Of a stretch of 64,000 bases of DNA, positions 42,385-50,571 are shown in pieces. The notes under the pieces are model-generated. The model was not told the DNA's origin and made no database searches. It was given only the letters and a program-made list of their open reading frames with translations. Location: contig CAYYLO010000002.1 of the NCBI GenBank assembly GCA_964472675.1, forward strand, positions 27,530-91,529, written 5' to 3'. The position numbers and the translations under genes are program-made. Each line of letters opens with the position of its first letter. Positions within the stretch are counted from its first letter, which is position 1. The stretch is from 01-FULL-43-15b sp964472675 (lineage in GTDB: Bacteria; Patescibacteriota; Microgenomatia; UBA8517; UBA10165).

Positions 42385-42485
42385 GGTGGCGTGGGCGGAG
42401 GGAGTCCCGTCGAGCCCCCGCAGTCTCGCCAAAGGCGGACGAGGAGGTCGGACGGGACGAGCCCGCGACAGGACCCGTCGGGCTA
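42385..42485. repeat. GC-rich palindromic repeat in copper operon
   Basis: GTCCCGTCGAGCCCCCGC with GGACGGGACGAGCCCGCG and GGACCCGTCGGG; inverted GTCCCGTC/GACGGGAC arms. Much richer in GC than the flanking genes. Confidence 0.65.
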
Positions 42486-43400
42486 TTAGGCTCCACACCC
42501 ACCACCACTACTGAGAACCGGCCAGGAAACCGGGTCAATTTTCGACTTTACATTCTTATATCCCGCCGCACTTGAGTAATTTTGTGCCAGAATCTCCTGC
42601 GCCGGAACTTTTGCATAATCTTTCCCGCTCTTCTCAAAATAATAGGCCAGATCCAAATAAGTTTGCGGGAACCAGTATGAGTTAAACGCCAAAACTGTTT
42701 TGTAAATCTCTTCCTTGGGGAAACCCTGACTGACCATTAATTCAATTAAACCCAAAGCGGCCATACCGTGATTGCAATCGGGGAAAGCCGTCGAATTGCC
42801 GCAGCAAGGACGATAAATACTGCCCGCAATTTCTTCTACCGTTTTTTCCTGCTCTGCCGTGAGCGGTATATAAGAATATTTGGCATAAATTTGCATGGGC
42901 TTTCTGGCCCCTAAAGTCCAACCACCAGTTGAGGCAAAATTTTCCGTTTTTCCAAGTTTCACCATTTGCCCTTGAGTTAAAACTTTGTTTTTATTTGCAA
43001 GTCCCAATCCCCATAAAACATCAACCCAAAAACGGGCAGTCGTCTGGTTTAAGACAATCGTGTCCGGTCCTTTCTCTTTAAAATAAGCTTCATATTCTTC
43101 CGGAAAAGTGGCGTCTCCGGTAATTGCCTGGGCAAGTTTTGACTTACTGATAACTCCATCCCGAACCATCCGCGCTCCCAAATTCCCCCAACGGATATTA
43201 AATGTAAAGCCGTTTGCGGGGATAACCTTCTCCTGGACTTTGACCAGGTCGATACCACCAACGACTGTAGATTTTGAAGGAAGATTGGCTTGTTTAGCCT
43301 TGTTGGCAATCGCCCTTTGGGCATGCAAACTGCCTGCGGCAAACGCGGCAGCCACGATAAAGATAACCAGCGGAGGTATGAAAACTGCTTTTTTTAACAT
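42486..43400 (-). CDS. anchored protein with CC...C-H motif, unknown (copper operon)
   Basis: 304 residues from MLKKAVFIPPLVIFIVAAAF; the 15 codons upstream belong to a palindromic repeat. One anchor helix, then an extracellular domain. Residues about 210-225 carry RPCCGNSTAFPDCNHGMAAL and the protein ends SSGGGCGA; these Cys/His are good metal-ligand candidates. A GLGLANKNKVLTQGQM segment and repeated aromatic residues give no known family. Position between DUF1573 and CcdA-like genes suggests a role in copper handling outside the membrane. Confidence 0.68.
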   Translation of the reverse strand: MLKKAVFIPPLVIFIVAAAFAAGSLHAQRAIANKAKQANLPSKSTVVGGIDLVKVQEKVIPANGFTFNIRWGNLGARMVRDGVISKSKLAQAITGDATFPEEYEAYFKEKGPDTIVLNQTTARFWVDVLWGLGLANKNKVLTQGQMVKLGKTENFASTGGWTLGARKPMQIYAKYSYIPLTAEQEKTVEEIAGSIYRPCCGNSTAFPDCNHGMAALGLIELMVSQGFPKEEIYKTVLAFNSYWFPQTYLDLAYYFEKSGKDYAKVPAQEILAQNYSSAAGYKNVKSKIDPVSWPVLSSGGGCGA

Positions 43401-43402
43401 AT

Positions 43403-43473
43403 CATTCTGACCGAGCGTGTACGAGATCCCTCGCGGAGTTTGCACTGAGCTTGTCGAATGTGCTCGGGATGAC
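43403..43473. repeat. TCATTCTGACCGAG...CTCGGGATGAC repeat
   Basis: Inverted ends TCATTCTGACCGAGCG and TGCTCGGGATGAC flank a degenerate centre. Supplies a spurious N-terminal extension to the gene at 42486. Confidence 0.7.
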
Positions 43474-43483
43474 GGTGCACCTT

Positions 43484-43975
43484 TTACCGCACTACATTAC
43501 CGTCAAAGTTTAACTCAACAGTCGGGCGGGACGGGTCATTGGTTTCAAAACTGACAACTCTTGAAATTGGCCCAACTCCCTGGGGACCATGGTAGGCCGG
43601 ATCAAAAATGGCCACAACTTCTCCTTCCTGCCCGGGGAAAAGTTTGCCTGTCCAGGCAGAGCGGGCGCCCATCACCATTTCAGGGCTTTTCTCCTGACCG
43701 TTCTGGAAATAAGTTTTTGTACACATACAGGATGTCGTTAAATTCCCGATTGTGATATCAGAAGTTCCGGTATTTTTGATCTTGAAGGAATGCTTAACTG
43801 GACTACCAGAATATGGAATGTCTCCAAAGGAAAATTTGGTTTCGGGAATTCCAATTTTGGCATTTTCAACTTTACCAATTTGGGCAGCTCCTGGTGGATT
43901 TGCCCCAACGTAATAAACTAAGCCACCGATCACAACAAAAGTAAGAACGATAAATACCCAGAATTTCTTGCTCAT
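43484..43975 (-). CDS. anchored DUF1573-domain protein
   Basis: 163 residues from the ATG at 43973-43975; the longer frame upstream is translated repeat. Anchor FWVFIVLTFVVIGGLVYYVG, then a beta-sandwich of the DUF1573 type: FSFGDIPYSGSPVKHSFKIK, NTGTSDITIGNLTTSCMCT, and the closing RVVSFETNDPSRPTVELNF. The Cys pair SCMC matches the SCGC of the family. DUF1573 proteins are often encoded with copper or thiol systems. Second gene of the operon. Confidence 0.85.
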   Translation of the reverse strand: MSKKFWVFIVLTFVVIGGLVYYVGANPPGAAQIGKVENAKIGIPETKFSFGDIPYSGSPVKHSFKIKNTGTSDITIGNLTTSCMCTKTYFQNGQEKSPEMVMGARSAWTGKLFPGQEGEVVAIFDPAYHGPQGVGPISRVVSFETNDPSRPTVELNFDGNVVR

Positions 43976-43982
43976 ATTCCCT

Positions 43983-44109
43983 GTCATTCCTGCGCAGCCG
44001 CCAAAGGCGAGCCTCGCAAACAGCGGGGCAGAAAACCAATCAGTGTCATTCTGGCTTGTCCAGAATCGATTCTGGCGTCCCCCGCCAAGGCGGGGTCCCC
44101 AGAATGACA
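43983..44109. repeat. two adjacent GTCATTC palindromic repeats
   Basis: First GTCATTCCTGCGCAGCCGCC with inner GCGAGCCTCGC, then GTCATTCTGGCTTGTCCAGA ... CCCCGCCAAGGCGGGG ... CCAGAATGACA. The first is the same element as inside copA. Confidence 0.8.
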
Positions 44110-44132
44110 GCTGAAACACGGATTTGCACACC

Positions 44133-44405
44133 TTAACTTGCCCGTTTAAATACTTTCATCACTTCTTCTAAGGAATTTTTGCCATGTCCGTCATGAATAT
44201 CTTTGGCCACACAATTTACCAAATGGTTTTCCAGCAATAAGGAGTCAATCTCTTTTAACGCGGCCTGGACCGCTTGAGATTGGTTAATAACACCAATACA
44301 GTATTCCTGGTTTTCAACCATCTTGATAACCTTATCCAAATGACCGCGGGCAATTTTTAATCTATGAAGCGTCCGTTCTTCTAAGTTCTTTGGTCTGTAG
44401 GTCAT
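44133..44405 (-). CDS. csoR: CsoR-family copper-sensing repressor
   Basis: 90 residues, all helical. Family signature RLKIARGHLDKVIKMVE followed by the Cu(I) ligands Cys (QEYCIGV), His and Cys (LENHLVNCV), the C-H-C set of CsoR. Binding Cu(I) releases DNA. First gene of the leftward copper operon; the promoter just upstream carries a C-tract/G-tract palindrome fitting CsoR operators. Confidence 0.93.
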   Translation of the reverse strand: MTYRPKNLEERTLHRLKIARGHLDKVIKMVENQEYCIGVINQSQAVQAALKEIDSLLLENHLVNCVAKDIHDGHGKNSLEEVMKVFKRAS

Positions 44406-44440
44406 TGCTATAGTCTTGAGCGGAGTCGAAAGATATATCC

Positions 44441-44483
44441 TCCCCTAGGGGATATGATATAACAGAGAAAATACTTGTGTCAA
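44441..44483 (-). promoter_or_regulatory. copper operon promoter with CsoR-type operator
   Basis: -35 TTGACA (complement of 44478-44483), 16-nt spacer, -10 TATATC (complement of 44456-44461), then palindrome TCCCCTAGGGGA (44441-44452) over the start site. The C-run/TA/G-run layout is that of known CsoR operators. Confidence 0.85.
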
Positions 44484-44497
44484 GTGGAGATTGGGGG

Positions 44498-44541
44498 CAA
44501 AAAAACGCGCCAGAAAAGTGTGTGTTTCACTTTTCTGGCGC
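44498..44541 (-). terminator. Rho-independent terminator of the 44564 gene
   Basis: On the reverse strand GCGCCAGAAAAGTG pairs perfectly with CACTTTTCTGGCGC, then seven T. Immediately follows the stop codon of the XRE gene and precedes the copper promoter. Confidence 0.92.
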
Positions 44542-44563
44542 TGAAAAACTCACAAGGCCTTCG

Positions 44564-45406
44564 CTACTTTTTGTTCCTCCTCGCTTCCCTTTCAGAAGCA
44601 ATCCTTTCCAGGATATCCGCCAGCAAGCGACGAGACAAGACATGCCGGCGTCGCCCACGTTCAAGCTCGCACACAAATCCGCGTGACATTCCCGAAGCTC
44701 CCGCCAAATCCCTTTGGGAAAGCCCCAGATTCTCCCTCATCCGACGCAATTCGTCACCATTTGGCACTGAATCGTCAGCCGGCAAAGGAGCCCTCTGCTC
44801 CCGTTGCCCACGCCGTGGTGGAGCTACGATAGGGGGACGCGGTATAAATGGCTCTGGTACTCCTCTGAACGTCAAAACCGGTTCGTTTGCCAACTCGTCT
44901 TCCGCAGGAAGCGGTATATTCATGCCCACACCCCGCGCAATCGCCCATCCACCAGCCCTATGATAGTCACCACCAAAGTGCTTCTCTGCCAGTTTGAGCA
45001 GTTGGCGGCAAGCCTCTGCAGGAACCGGCACCGCCAGGGGGCGCCGTGAAACCAAAAACTTCCCCTTAGCCTGTTCGGGAAGAGGTTGCGACAACCCGGC
45101 GCATAGGGCATCAGCCGCAGCCTGCAGGATCGGCTTACCACTCGACCGCAGCTGATCGCAAGCTGGCACGGGGACATTGCACACGATCATACGGCGCAAA
45201 ACGCCCGGCAACATGGCGGGGATCGGAGTAGGCGCACGTTCTTCAGTTGCCCACAGGTCAGGTAGTCGAAGCCAGAGCTGGGCTATGACTGGATCGACCC
45301 CTATCTCTTGTGCCGCCTCGTACACAGTCATACCGCCGTGTACCAGCTCTCGCAGTTGCGCCATCCTCTTTACAGAGTCTGCAGGCGGAGCCACTATTGC
45401 GTTCAT
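44564..45406 (-). CDS. GC-rich orphan XRE regulator
   Basis: 280 residues from the ATG at 45404-45406, with AGAGAGGG as a Shine-Dalgarno 8 nt upstream. A short N-terminal helix-turn-helix-like segment (ELVHGGMTVYEAAQEIGVDP) is followed by a long central region rich in Pro, Ala and Arg. A C-terminal XRE domain ends the protein (MRENLGLSQRDLAGASGMSR, residues about 225-280). Unlike usual XRE proteins the DNA-binding domain is at the end. GC-rich, with a perfect terminator. Divergent from the ECF sigma gene, 104 nt away. Confidence 0.75.
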   Translation of the reverse strand: MNAIVAPPADSVKRMAQLRELVHGGMTVYEAAQEIGVDPVIAQLWLRLPDLWATEERAPTPIPAMLPGVLRRMIVCNVPVPACDQLRSSGKPILQAAADALCAGLSQPLPEQAKGKFLVSRRPLAVPVPAEACRQLLKLAEKHFGGDYHRAGGWAIARGVGMNIPLPAEDELANEPVLTFRGVPEPFIPRPPIVAPPRRGQREQRAPLPADDSVPNGDELRRMRENLGLSQRDLAGASGMSRGFVCELERGRRRHVLSRRLLADILERIASEREARRNKK

Positions 45407-45510
45407 GTTTCCCTCTCTTTCAAGTGCTTTATTCAATGTGCAAACCAACACCCGCATTGTAACACCACCTGTTGTTTTTAACCACCAAAAGATAATATAC
45501 TTTTGCCAAA

Positions 45511-46233
45511 ATGGCTATAGCTTTGTGCGAACGCAAAAACGGCTTGTCTCCACCTCCCCCTACAGAACATGAACTGGTCAGGCGTGCCCAAGCCGGTGAC
45601 AATACAGCATTTGCAACCCTTTTCGAGGTATATCAAACACCCATACTTAAGTACATCTGTCGCTTTACAGACGATCGGGAGGCAGCCCGCGACCTGACAC
45701 AAGACACTTTCCTCAAAGCTTATTTGGGCATTCAGGAAATGGGGAATATTTTACTGTTTAGACAATGGCTGTACAGAATTGCAACCAATACCTGTATCAG
45801 CCGCTGGCGTCACGAAAGTCGGGCCAGTTGGGAACCCTGGGAAGACTTTCTCGCTACTTTCCATCCGTGCCAGGTCGCCAAAGATAGTCCTGAGCAAGAC
45901 TTTATCAACAAAGAAAACGCAGAAGAAGTAATGCATATATTAAGCCAGCTTAAACCAAAGTATCGGGCATGCTTACTTTTGCGGGAGTATCATGACCTTT
46001 CTTACGATGAAATCGCCGAAGTATTAAAAATTACAGAGAGCCAGGTTAAAACATGGCTTTTCCGAGCGCGGGAGAAGTTTAAACAAGTTTGGACAAACAC
46101 AGAAAGGAAACCATACGGGAATCTCGTGCGCACAAGAGACGGTAGAAGAGGCGGAGGAAATGCGAGAAACCGCAACAACCGCCTGACTCTTCAGAAATTA
46201 AGAAGAACAAGCCCTTTTACTGGAAAACAATGA
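45511..46233 (+). CDS. ECF-type RNA polymerase sigma factor
   Basis: 240 residues, longer than usual. Region 2: NTAFATLFEVYQTPILKYIC with DLTQDTFLKAYLG (-10 recognition). Region 4: KPKYRACLLLREYHDLSYDE, IAEVLKITESQVKTWLFRAR (helix-turn-helix). A basic tail of about 45 residues (RTRDGRRGGGNARNRNNR) overlaps the convergent HAD gene by 36 nt. No anti-sigma factor follows. Divergent with the XRE orphan gene, which might control it. Confidence 0.9.
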   Translation: MAIALCERKNGLSPPPPTEHELVRRAQAGDNTAFATLFEVYQTPILKYICRFTDDREAARDLTQDTFLKAYLGIQEMGNILLFRQWLYRIATNTCISRWRHESRASWEPWEDFLATFHPCQVAKDSPEQDFINKENAEEVMHILSQLKPKYRACLLLREYHDLSYDEIAEVLKITESQVKTWLFRAREKFKQVWTNTERKPYGNLVRTRDGRRGGGNARNRNNRLTLQKLRRTSPFTGKQ

Positions 46234-46884
46234 ATCAAGACGATTCGAAGTAAGTTCCCCAAAGCCCTCCGCAACTAAATTGGCCTTCCCAAAATCCTCA
46301 TGCTTTGTGTATTCTCCCAAAACCGCAACAACAACCATACCTGCTTCTTTTGCCGCTTCCACTCCGGCAAGGGAATCTTCAATCACTACACACTCTGAAG
46401 GTTCCACAAAAAGCTTTTCTGCCGCTTTCCAAAAAATATCCGGCGCAGGCTTCGGGTTTGCGACTTCTTCCCGTGTAACAAGTGTATTAAAATACTTTTG
46501 TAAACCCAAATCTTCAAGTTCATCCTCAACCAGCCACCAGTTGTTGGAGGTTGCCAAAGCAAGTAAAGTTCCCTGCTCTGCCAGCTCTTCCTGGAGCTGC
46601 CAAAAACCAGGTCTAACTATAACTTCACCAATTCTTTTATGGTATGCATCTTGTGTCTCATGTACCAGCTGGCTCAGAGAAAGATCAGCAGGCAAATTAA
46701 ATCTCTCAGCAAAGATTTTCCAGTTCTCCTCCATACCTATGCCCAAAGCATGCGGGCATGTCCGCTCTTTAGGATTTAGATGTACCCCATGCTGCGCAAG
46801 AACCTGGCAAAACGCCCGGGCATAAACTTCCTCGTTAAGAAGAATGGTCCCGTCAAGGTCAAAAATAACCGCGCTATAATTCAT
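46198..46884 (-). CDS. HAD phosphatase, beta-phosphoglucomutase-like
   Basis: 228 residues from the ATG at 46882-46884; longer frames upstream are translated repeats. Motif I VIFDLDGTILLNEEVY, motif II ALATSNNW, motif III around PKPAPDIFWKAAEKL, motif IV VIEDSLAGVEAAKEAGM. Cap subdomain of the helical type. Typical of beta-PGM/phosphatase-like enzymes acting on sugar phosphates. Confidence 0.9.
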   Translation of the reverse strand: MNYSAVIFDLDGTILLNEEVYARAFCQVLAQHGVHLNPKERTCPHALGIGMEENWKIFAERFNLPADLSLSQLVHETQDAYHKRIGEVIVRPGFWQLQEELAEQGTLLALATSNNWWLVEDELEDLGLQKYFNTLVTREEVANPKPAPDIFWKAAEKLFVEPSECVVIEDSLAGVEAAKEAGMVVVAVLGEYTKHEDFGKANLVAEGFGELTSNRLDSLFSSKRACSS

Positions 46885-46899
46885 ATATGTGACTTCTTT

Positions 46900-47050
46900 G
46901 TCATCCCTGCGCAGCCGCCAAAGGCGAGCCTCGCAAACGGCGGGGCAGGGATCAAAATGACACATGTCATCTCGATGACTGCAAGGAAGAGAGATCTCTC
47001 GCTTTGCTCGAGATGACAATTAATTGGATGTCTACTTCCGCAGGAATGAC
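46900..47050. repeat. three abutting palindromic repeats
   Basis: 46900-46962 GTCATCCCTGCGCAGCCGCC ... GATCAAAATGACA (same element as in copA), 46966-47018 GTCATCTCGATGACTGC ... CTCGAGATGACA, then a partial CTTCCGCAGGAATGACA. Confidence 0.8.
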
Positions 47051-47051
47051 A

Positions 47052-47696
47052 TTATCTATACACCACTTTTACAATTCCGCTGGCAAACCCAACCGGCTGG
47101 CTTGTCGTCGATTTCACTTGGGCTTTGTACAAATTATTTCCCGCCCACAGTGGAATATTGCCGGAAGCAATGGTTGTGTAAGTTGACGAGGTTGTACTTA
47201 GTTCACTACCAGATACCGCAATATTATTTGTTGCGTCAAACAGCCTCACCCACCCCTCTCCATTCCCATTACCTATCTTTATTGAAGCTTCCCAGCTAAA
47301 ACTTTGAGACGTGCCATAACCCGCCGGGTCTATATAAACACTCCCCGGCACATCTGTCCAGTCTGTATTTGTGGTTGAAAACACCGATCCCAGGGCAACC
47401 GAGCTGGTTTTTGTGGTTTGCGCTATCACCTTGCTCGCACTTGTACTTTTCCCGGCCGATGCAGTTGCAATCGCCTGGGCAACTTTTTTATCAATTTCTT
47501 TCTGGCATTCTTGTCCGCAAGTATCAACAGTTGAGGCAACCCATGGAATACTTGCCTCAACTTTTTCTGACACTTTTTGGTAAGCATTTTGTGCAACCTG
47601 ACGATGCAACCATGCTGTATAGGACGCTAAAAGTACGAGCCCAAGTATAAGCAGTTCTTTTATCCCGACATCGTGGATTTTGAAAAATTTTTTCAT
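47052..47696 (-). CDS. anchored surface protein, unknown
   Basis: 214 residues from MKKFFKIHDVGIKELLILG; six codons upstream come from a repeat. One membrane helix (KELLILGLVLLASYTAWLH), a Lys/Ala-rich linker with two Cys (TCGQECQ), then a beta-sandwich of about 110 residues (SFSWEASIKIGNGNGEGWVR, NNLYKAQVKSTTSQ). The fold resembles bacterial surface adhesin or carbohydrate-binding domains, not identified. Confidence 0.65.
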   Translation of the reverse strand: MKKFFKIHDVGIKELLILGLVLLASYTAWLHRQVAQNAYQKVSEKVEASIPWVASTVDTCGQECQKEIDKKVAQAIATASAGKSTSASKVIAQTTKTSSVALGSVFSTTNTDWTDVPGSVYIDPAGYGTSQSFSWEASIKIGNGNGEGWVRLFDATNNIAVSGSELSTTSSTYTTIASGNIPLWAGNNLYKAQVKSTTSQPVGFASGIVKVVYR

Positions 47697-47709
47697 GAGC
47701 AACTTGCCT

Positions 47710-47769
47710 GTCATCCCCGCGTAGGCGGGGACCCAAAAAATGTCATTCCGTGTTTAACACGGAATGACA
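47710..47769. repeat. two GTCAT palindromic repeats
   Basis: GTCATCCCCGCGTAGGCGGG followed by GTCATTCCGTGTTTAACACG-GAATGACA, a near-perfect hairpin just after the end of cysS. Confidence 0.8.
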
Positions 47770-47774
47770 CCGTA

Positions 47775-49181
47775 TTACTTCTTTTCAACCCTTGGACCCT
47801 CTGGCGTATCTTTCGCTGTGTAACCACTCTTCTCAATCTCCTCCCTCAACCTATCTGCTTCCGCATAGTTCCCCACCTTCCTCGCATCTTCTCTTCGCCC
47901 CACCAGTTCCTCCACCTCCCGTGGTACTCGTAATACTTGTGACACTTCTCCCAAGCACAATCCTAGTACTTGACCAAACTCCATCAATATATCTAGCTTA
48001 TCTTCCCTCGTAAGGTTGCTTTTTGCCACTTCCCAAGTAATTGCCAAAGCCTGAGGAATATTAATATCATCCTCCAATACGTCTCTAAATTGTGCCAAAT
48101 ACATTTGTCTTTTCTCCTCGCTTTCACTTGTGCCTTGGTTCCCTTGTCCACTTTTTAATCCGGCCACCACCGACTGCAATCTACGATATGCCGTTTGCGC
48201 TGCGTCCAAACTTTCAAACGTAAAATTCTGTTTGGAGCGATAATGCGCCTGGAGGAAAAAGTACCGCAGGGCCAGCGGATCATAGCCTTTTTCAATCAAC
48301 TCACTCAGAGCAAACCCCGTCCCTTCGGATTTGGCCATTTTGCCACCATTAACCGTTAAATGCTCGTTGTGCAACCAATAGTCTGCCAAGGTAACCCCAT
48401 TAGCGCTCTCGCTTTGTGCAATTTCATTTGTGTGGTGAACAGGAATATGTTCAACCCCGCCCATGTGGATATCTATTGTGTCACCAAGCAAACTTTTAAT
48501 CATCGCAGAACACTCTATATGCCAGCCTGGAAAACCAATACCCCACGGCGAATCCCAAGTTTGCAAAGCATTGACATGCACTCCCGTTTTGAAAAACCAG
48601 AGAGCAAAGTCTGCAGGATGCTTTTTTTCCGGATCTGAAACATCTCCACTGCCTGCCCCAACGATATTTTGTTCAAACTTTTGGCCGGATAATTTTGTAT
48701 AGTTTTTCGCTTTTGAAACGTCAAAATAAACTGCTTTGGGAGTAATGTAAGCAAATCCTTTATCTAAAAGCGCACTTACCATTTCCTGCATTTTTTCAAT
48801 GTACTCTGTTGCCCGTGGTTTGTGAGTAGGTTCCAGGATATTCAAAGCTTTTGTGTCATTTTCAAAAATATCGATATATTTTTGCGCAATCTGGGCAGGC
48901 GTTTTGCCCTCAGTGCGGGCGCCTTTGTCCATTTTGTCCTCGCCCTCATCCTGGTCGCTGACTAAATGTCCAACATCTGTGTAGTTGCGCACAAAATTGA
49001 CTTCGTAACCCAGGTATTGCAAGCTGCGGCGGATCAAATCAGCCATAGTCATAGCCCGCAAATTTCCGATATGCTGCGTCCAATAAACTGTCGGGCCGCA
49101 CTGGTAAAAAAGTACTTTATCTTCCGTAATCGGCTTAAATTCTTCCTTTTGGCGGGTTAACGTGTTATAGAGGTGAAGCAT
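47775..49181 (-). CDS. cysS: cysteinyl-tRNA synthetase
   Basis: 468 residues, normal length. HIGH region is YWTQHIGNLRAM (HIGN), zinc ligands include CGPTVY and WHIECSAM, and KMSKS appears as KMAKSEG. NYTDVGHLVSDQDEGEDKMD is a typical segment. The C-terminal DALR-type and extra domain are complete (KSGYTAKDTPEGPRVEKK). Charges tRNA-Cys in the cytoplasm. Palindromic repeats follow the stop directly. Confidence 0.96.
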   Translation of the reverse strand: MLHLYNTLTRQKEEFKPITEDKVLFYQCGPTVYWTQHIGNLRAMTMADLIRRSLQYLGYEVNFVRNYTDVGHLVSDQDEGEDKMDKGARTEGKTPAQIAQKYIDIFENDTKALNILEPTHKPRATEYIEKMQEMVSALLDKGFAYITPKAVYFDVSKAKNYTKLSGQKFEQNIVGAGSGDVSDPEKKHPADFALWFFKTGVHVNALQTWDSPWGIGFPGWHIECSAMIKSLLGDTIDIHMGGVEHIPVHHTNEIAQSESANGVTLADYWLHNEHLTVNGGKMAKSEGTGFALSELIEKGYDPLALRYFFLQAHYRSKQNFTFESLDAAQTAYRRLQSVVAGLKSGQGNQGTSESEEKRQMYLAQFRDVLEDDINIPQALAITWEVAKSNLTREDKLDILMEFGQVLGLCLGEVSQVLRVPREVEELVGRREDARKVGNYAEADRLREEIEKSGYTAKDTPEGPRVEKK

Positions 49182-49255
49182 TGTAAATTGCGCTACTACA
49201 CATTTTAGTCTAGCCTTGCACTAAACGCAAAAGCGAAGATCAAAGCTTTTTGAAG

Positions 49256-49732
49256 CTATTGGCTTGGGGTACGGGCAATCTCCCGCGTTTGGCTTTTATC
49301 GGCAAGACTCGCCGTCTTTCGCCCGCCTTTTATCCCCAGAGCTGAAAACATTCTTTCTCTTAAACTTTTCTTACCTTTACCCATTTCTTCAATTTGTGTA
49401 GCTGGTTTTTCCCCGCTTGCCGTTTGCCGTCTTTCGTTTTGCAATTTCGTCTGCACTTCTCTTTCTTTTGTTGTCTGACTTATATGTCTCAACCTTTCCT
49501 GAAGTGTCGGGTAGTTTGCTTTTACATGTGACTCATCTTTGGCTTTCAAATTGTCAATTGTTCTATCCTCCAAAACCGGATGCAGAGGCTCGCTGTAATT
49601 TCCACTGACTTGTTCTCCCAACGCCCGAATTAATTGATCCATTTCGCTTTTTCGAGAAGTCTCCCCTGTTTCAAACGGTGACGCCTGAGAGGGAGGTTGG
49701 TTTGGTTTAGGTTTTGGTTGGACTAATAACAT
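49256..49732 (-). CDS. hydrophilic unknown protein
   Basis: 158 residues, very rich in Lys, Glu, Gln, Ser and Thr; probably disordered with helices (MDQLIRALGEQVSG, YPTLQERLRHISQTTKEREV). No membrane segment or known domain. Between cysS and the repeat upstream of recR. Confidence 0.55.
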   Translation of the reverse strand: MLLVQPKPKPNQPPSQASPFETGETSRKSEMDQLIRALGEQVSGNYSEPLHPVLEDRTIDNLKAKDESHVKANYPTLQERLRHISQTTKEREVQTKLQNERRQTASGEKPATQIEEMGKGKKSLRERMFSALGIKGGRKTASLADKSQTREIARTPSQ

Positions 49733-49748
49733 TGTTCACTCCCATATT

Positions 49749-49822
49749 GTCATCCCGAGAAGTCTGCGACGAGAGATCCCTCGACTTCGCTCGCCTGTGG
49801 CGAAGCTTCGCTCGGGATGACA
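49749..49822. repeat. GTCATCCCGAG...CTCGGGATGACA palindromic repeat
   Basis: Perfect inverted ends GTCATCCCGAG and CTCGGGATGAC with inner CGAAGCTTCG and repeated CTTCGCTCG motifs. Confidence 0.85.
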
Positions 49823-49824
49823 AA

Positions 49825-50442
49825 CTAGAATTCCCTTCTTCCTTCTATAGCATACTTTAAAGTCACATCATCTGCATACTCTAAATCTGCCCCCGTTGGG
49901 ACACCAACTCCAAGGCGGGTAATTTTTAGATGTTGCGTGCCATTGCCAATTTCTGCAATCTGCTTTTTTATGTACATAGCCGTTGCTTCCCCCTCCATTG
50001 TTGGGTTGGTAGCAAGGATTATTTCAGTGATGGGTGATGGGTGATGGGTGATGCGTTGAATGAGTCCCCTTATGAAGATCTCGTCCGGGCCTATATTTTC
50101 CAACGGGTTTATAGCGCCATGAAGAACATGGTAAACCCCTTTGTATTTTCCCGACCGCTCAAGCGCAAGAAGGTCTAAGGGCTGCTCAACCACCATAATT
50201 CTTCCACTATCCCGGGAAGGATCATTGCAAATTGAACAAGGGTCCTTTTCGTCCACGTTTTTGCAAACAGAACAAAGCAATGTGCCACTTTTTAGCTTAC
50301 TCAAAGAAGTGGCAAAAGTTTCCAGTTGTCCTTGAGGCACATGGAGAAGATAGAAGGTTAATCGTTGTGCAGTTTTAGGGCCAATTCCGGGCAATTTTTC
50401 AAAATTTTCCGTTAAATCCCGTACCGCTTTGGGCAATCTCAT
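49825..50442 (-). CDS. recR: recombination mediator RecR
   Basis: 205 residues from the ATG at 50440-50442; TATAAT (complement of 50453-50458) is 10 nt upstream, and codons before it would precede the promoter. Helix-hairpin-helix (LPGIGPKTAQRLTFYLL), four-Cys zinc finger (CSVCKNVDEKDPCSIC), Toprim domain (IMVVEQPLDLLALE ... ATNPTMEGEATAMYI). Loads RecA with RecO at gaps. Downstream of ybaB and dnaX, the usual order. Confidence 0.95.
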   Translation of the reverse strand: MRLPKAVRDLTENFEKLPGIGPKTAQRLTFYLLHVPQGQLETFATSLSKLKSGTLLCSVCKNVDEKDPCSICNDPSRDSGRIMVVEQPLDLLALERSGKYKGVYHVLHGAINPLENIGPDEIFIRGLIQRITHHPSPITEIILATNPTMEGEATAMYIKKQIAEIGNGTQHLKITRLGVGVPTGADLEYADDVTLKYAIEGRREF

Positions 50443-50571
50443 ATAACACCCGATTATACCGCAAACTGAAGCTGATTTCCACCTCTTTTTACGAAAAATC
50501 CCCCTTCGCACAAGGCTTCGGGGGACCTTCGAGATCCTAAGGTTTGGGTAAAGAAACGGGCGCGCCCTAAA

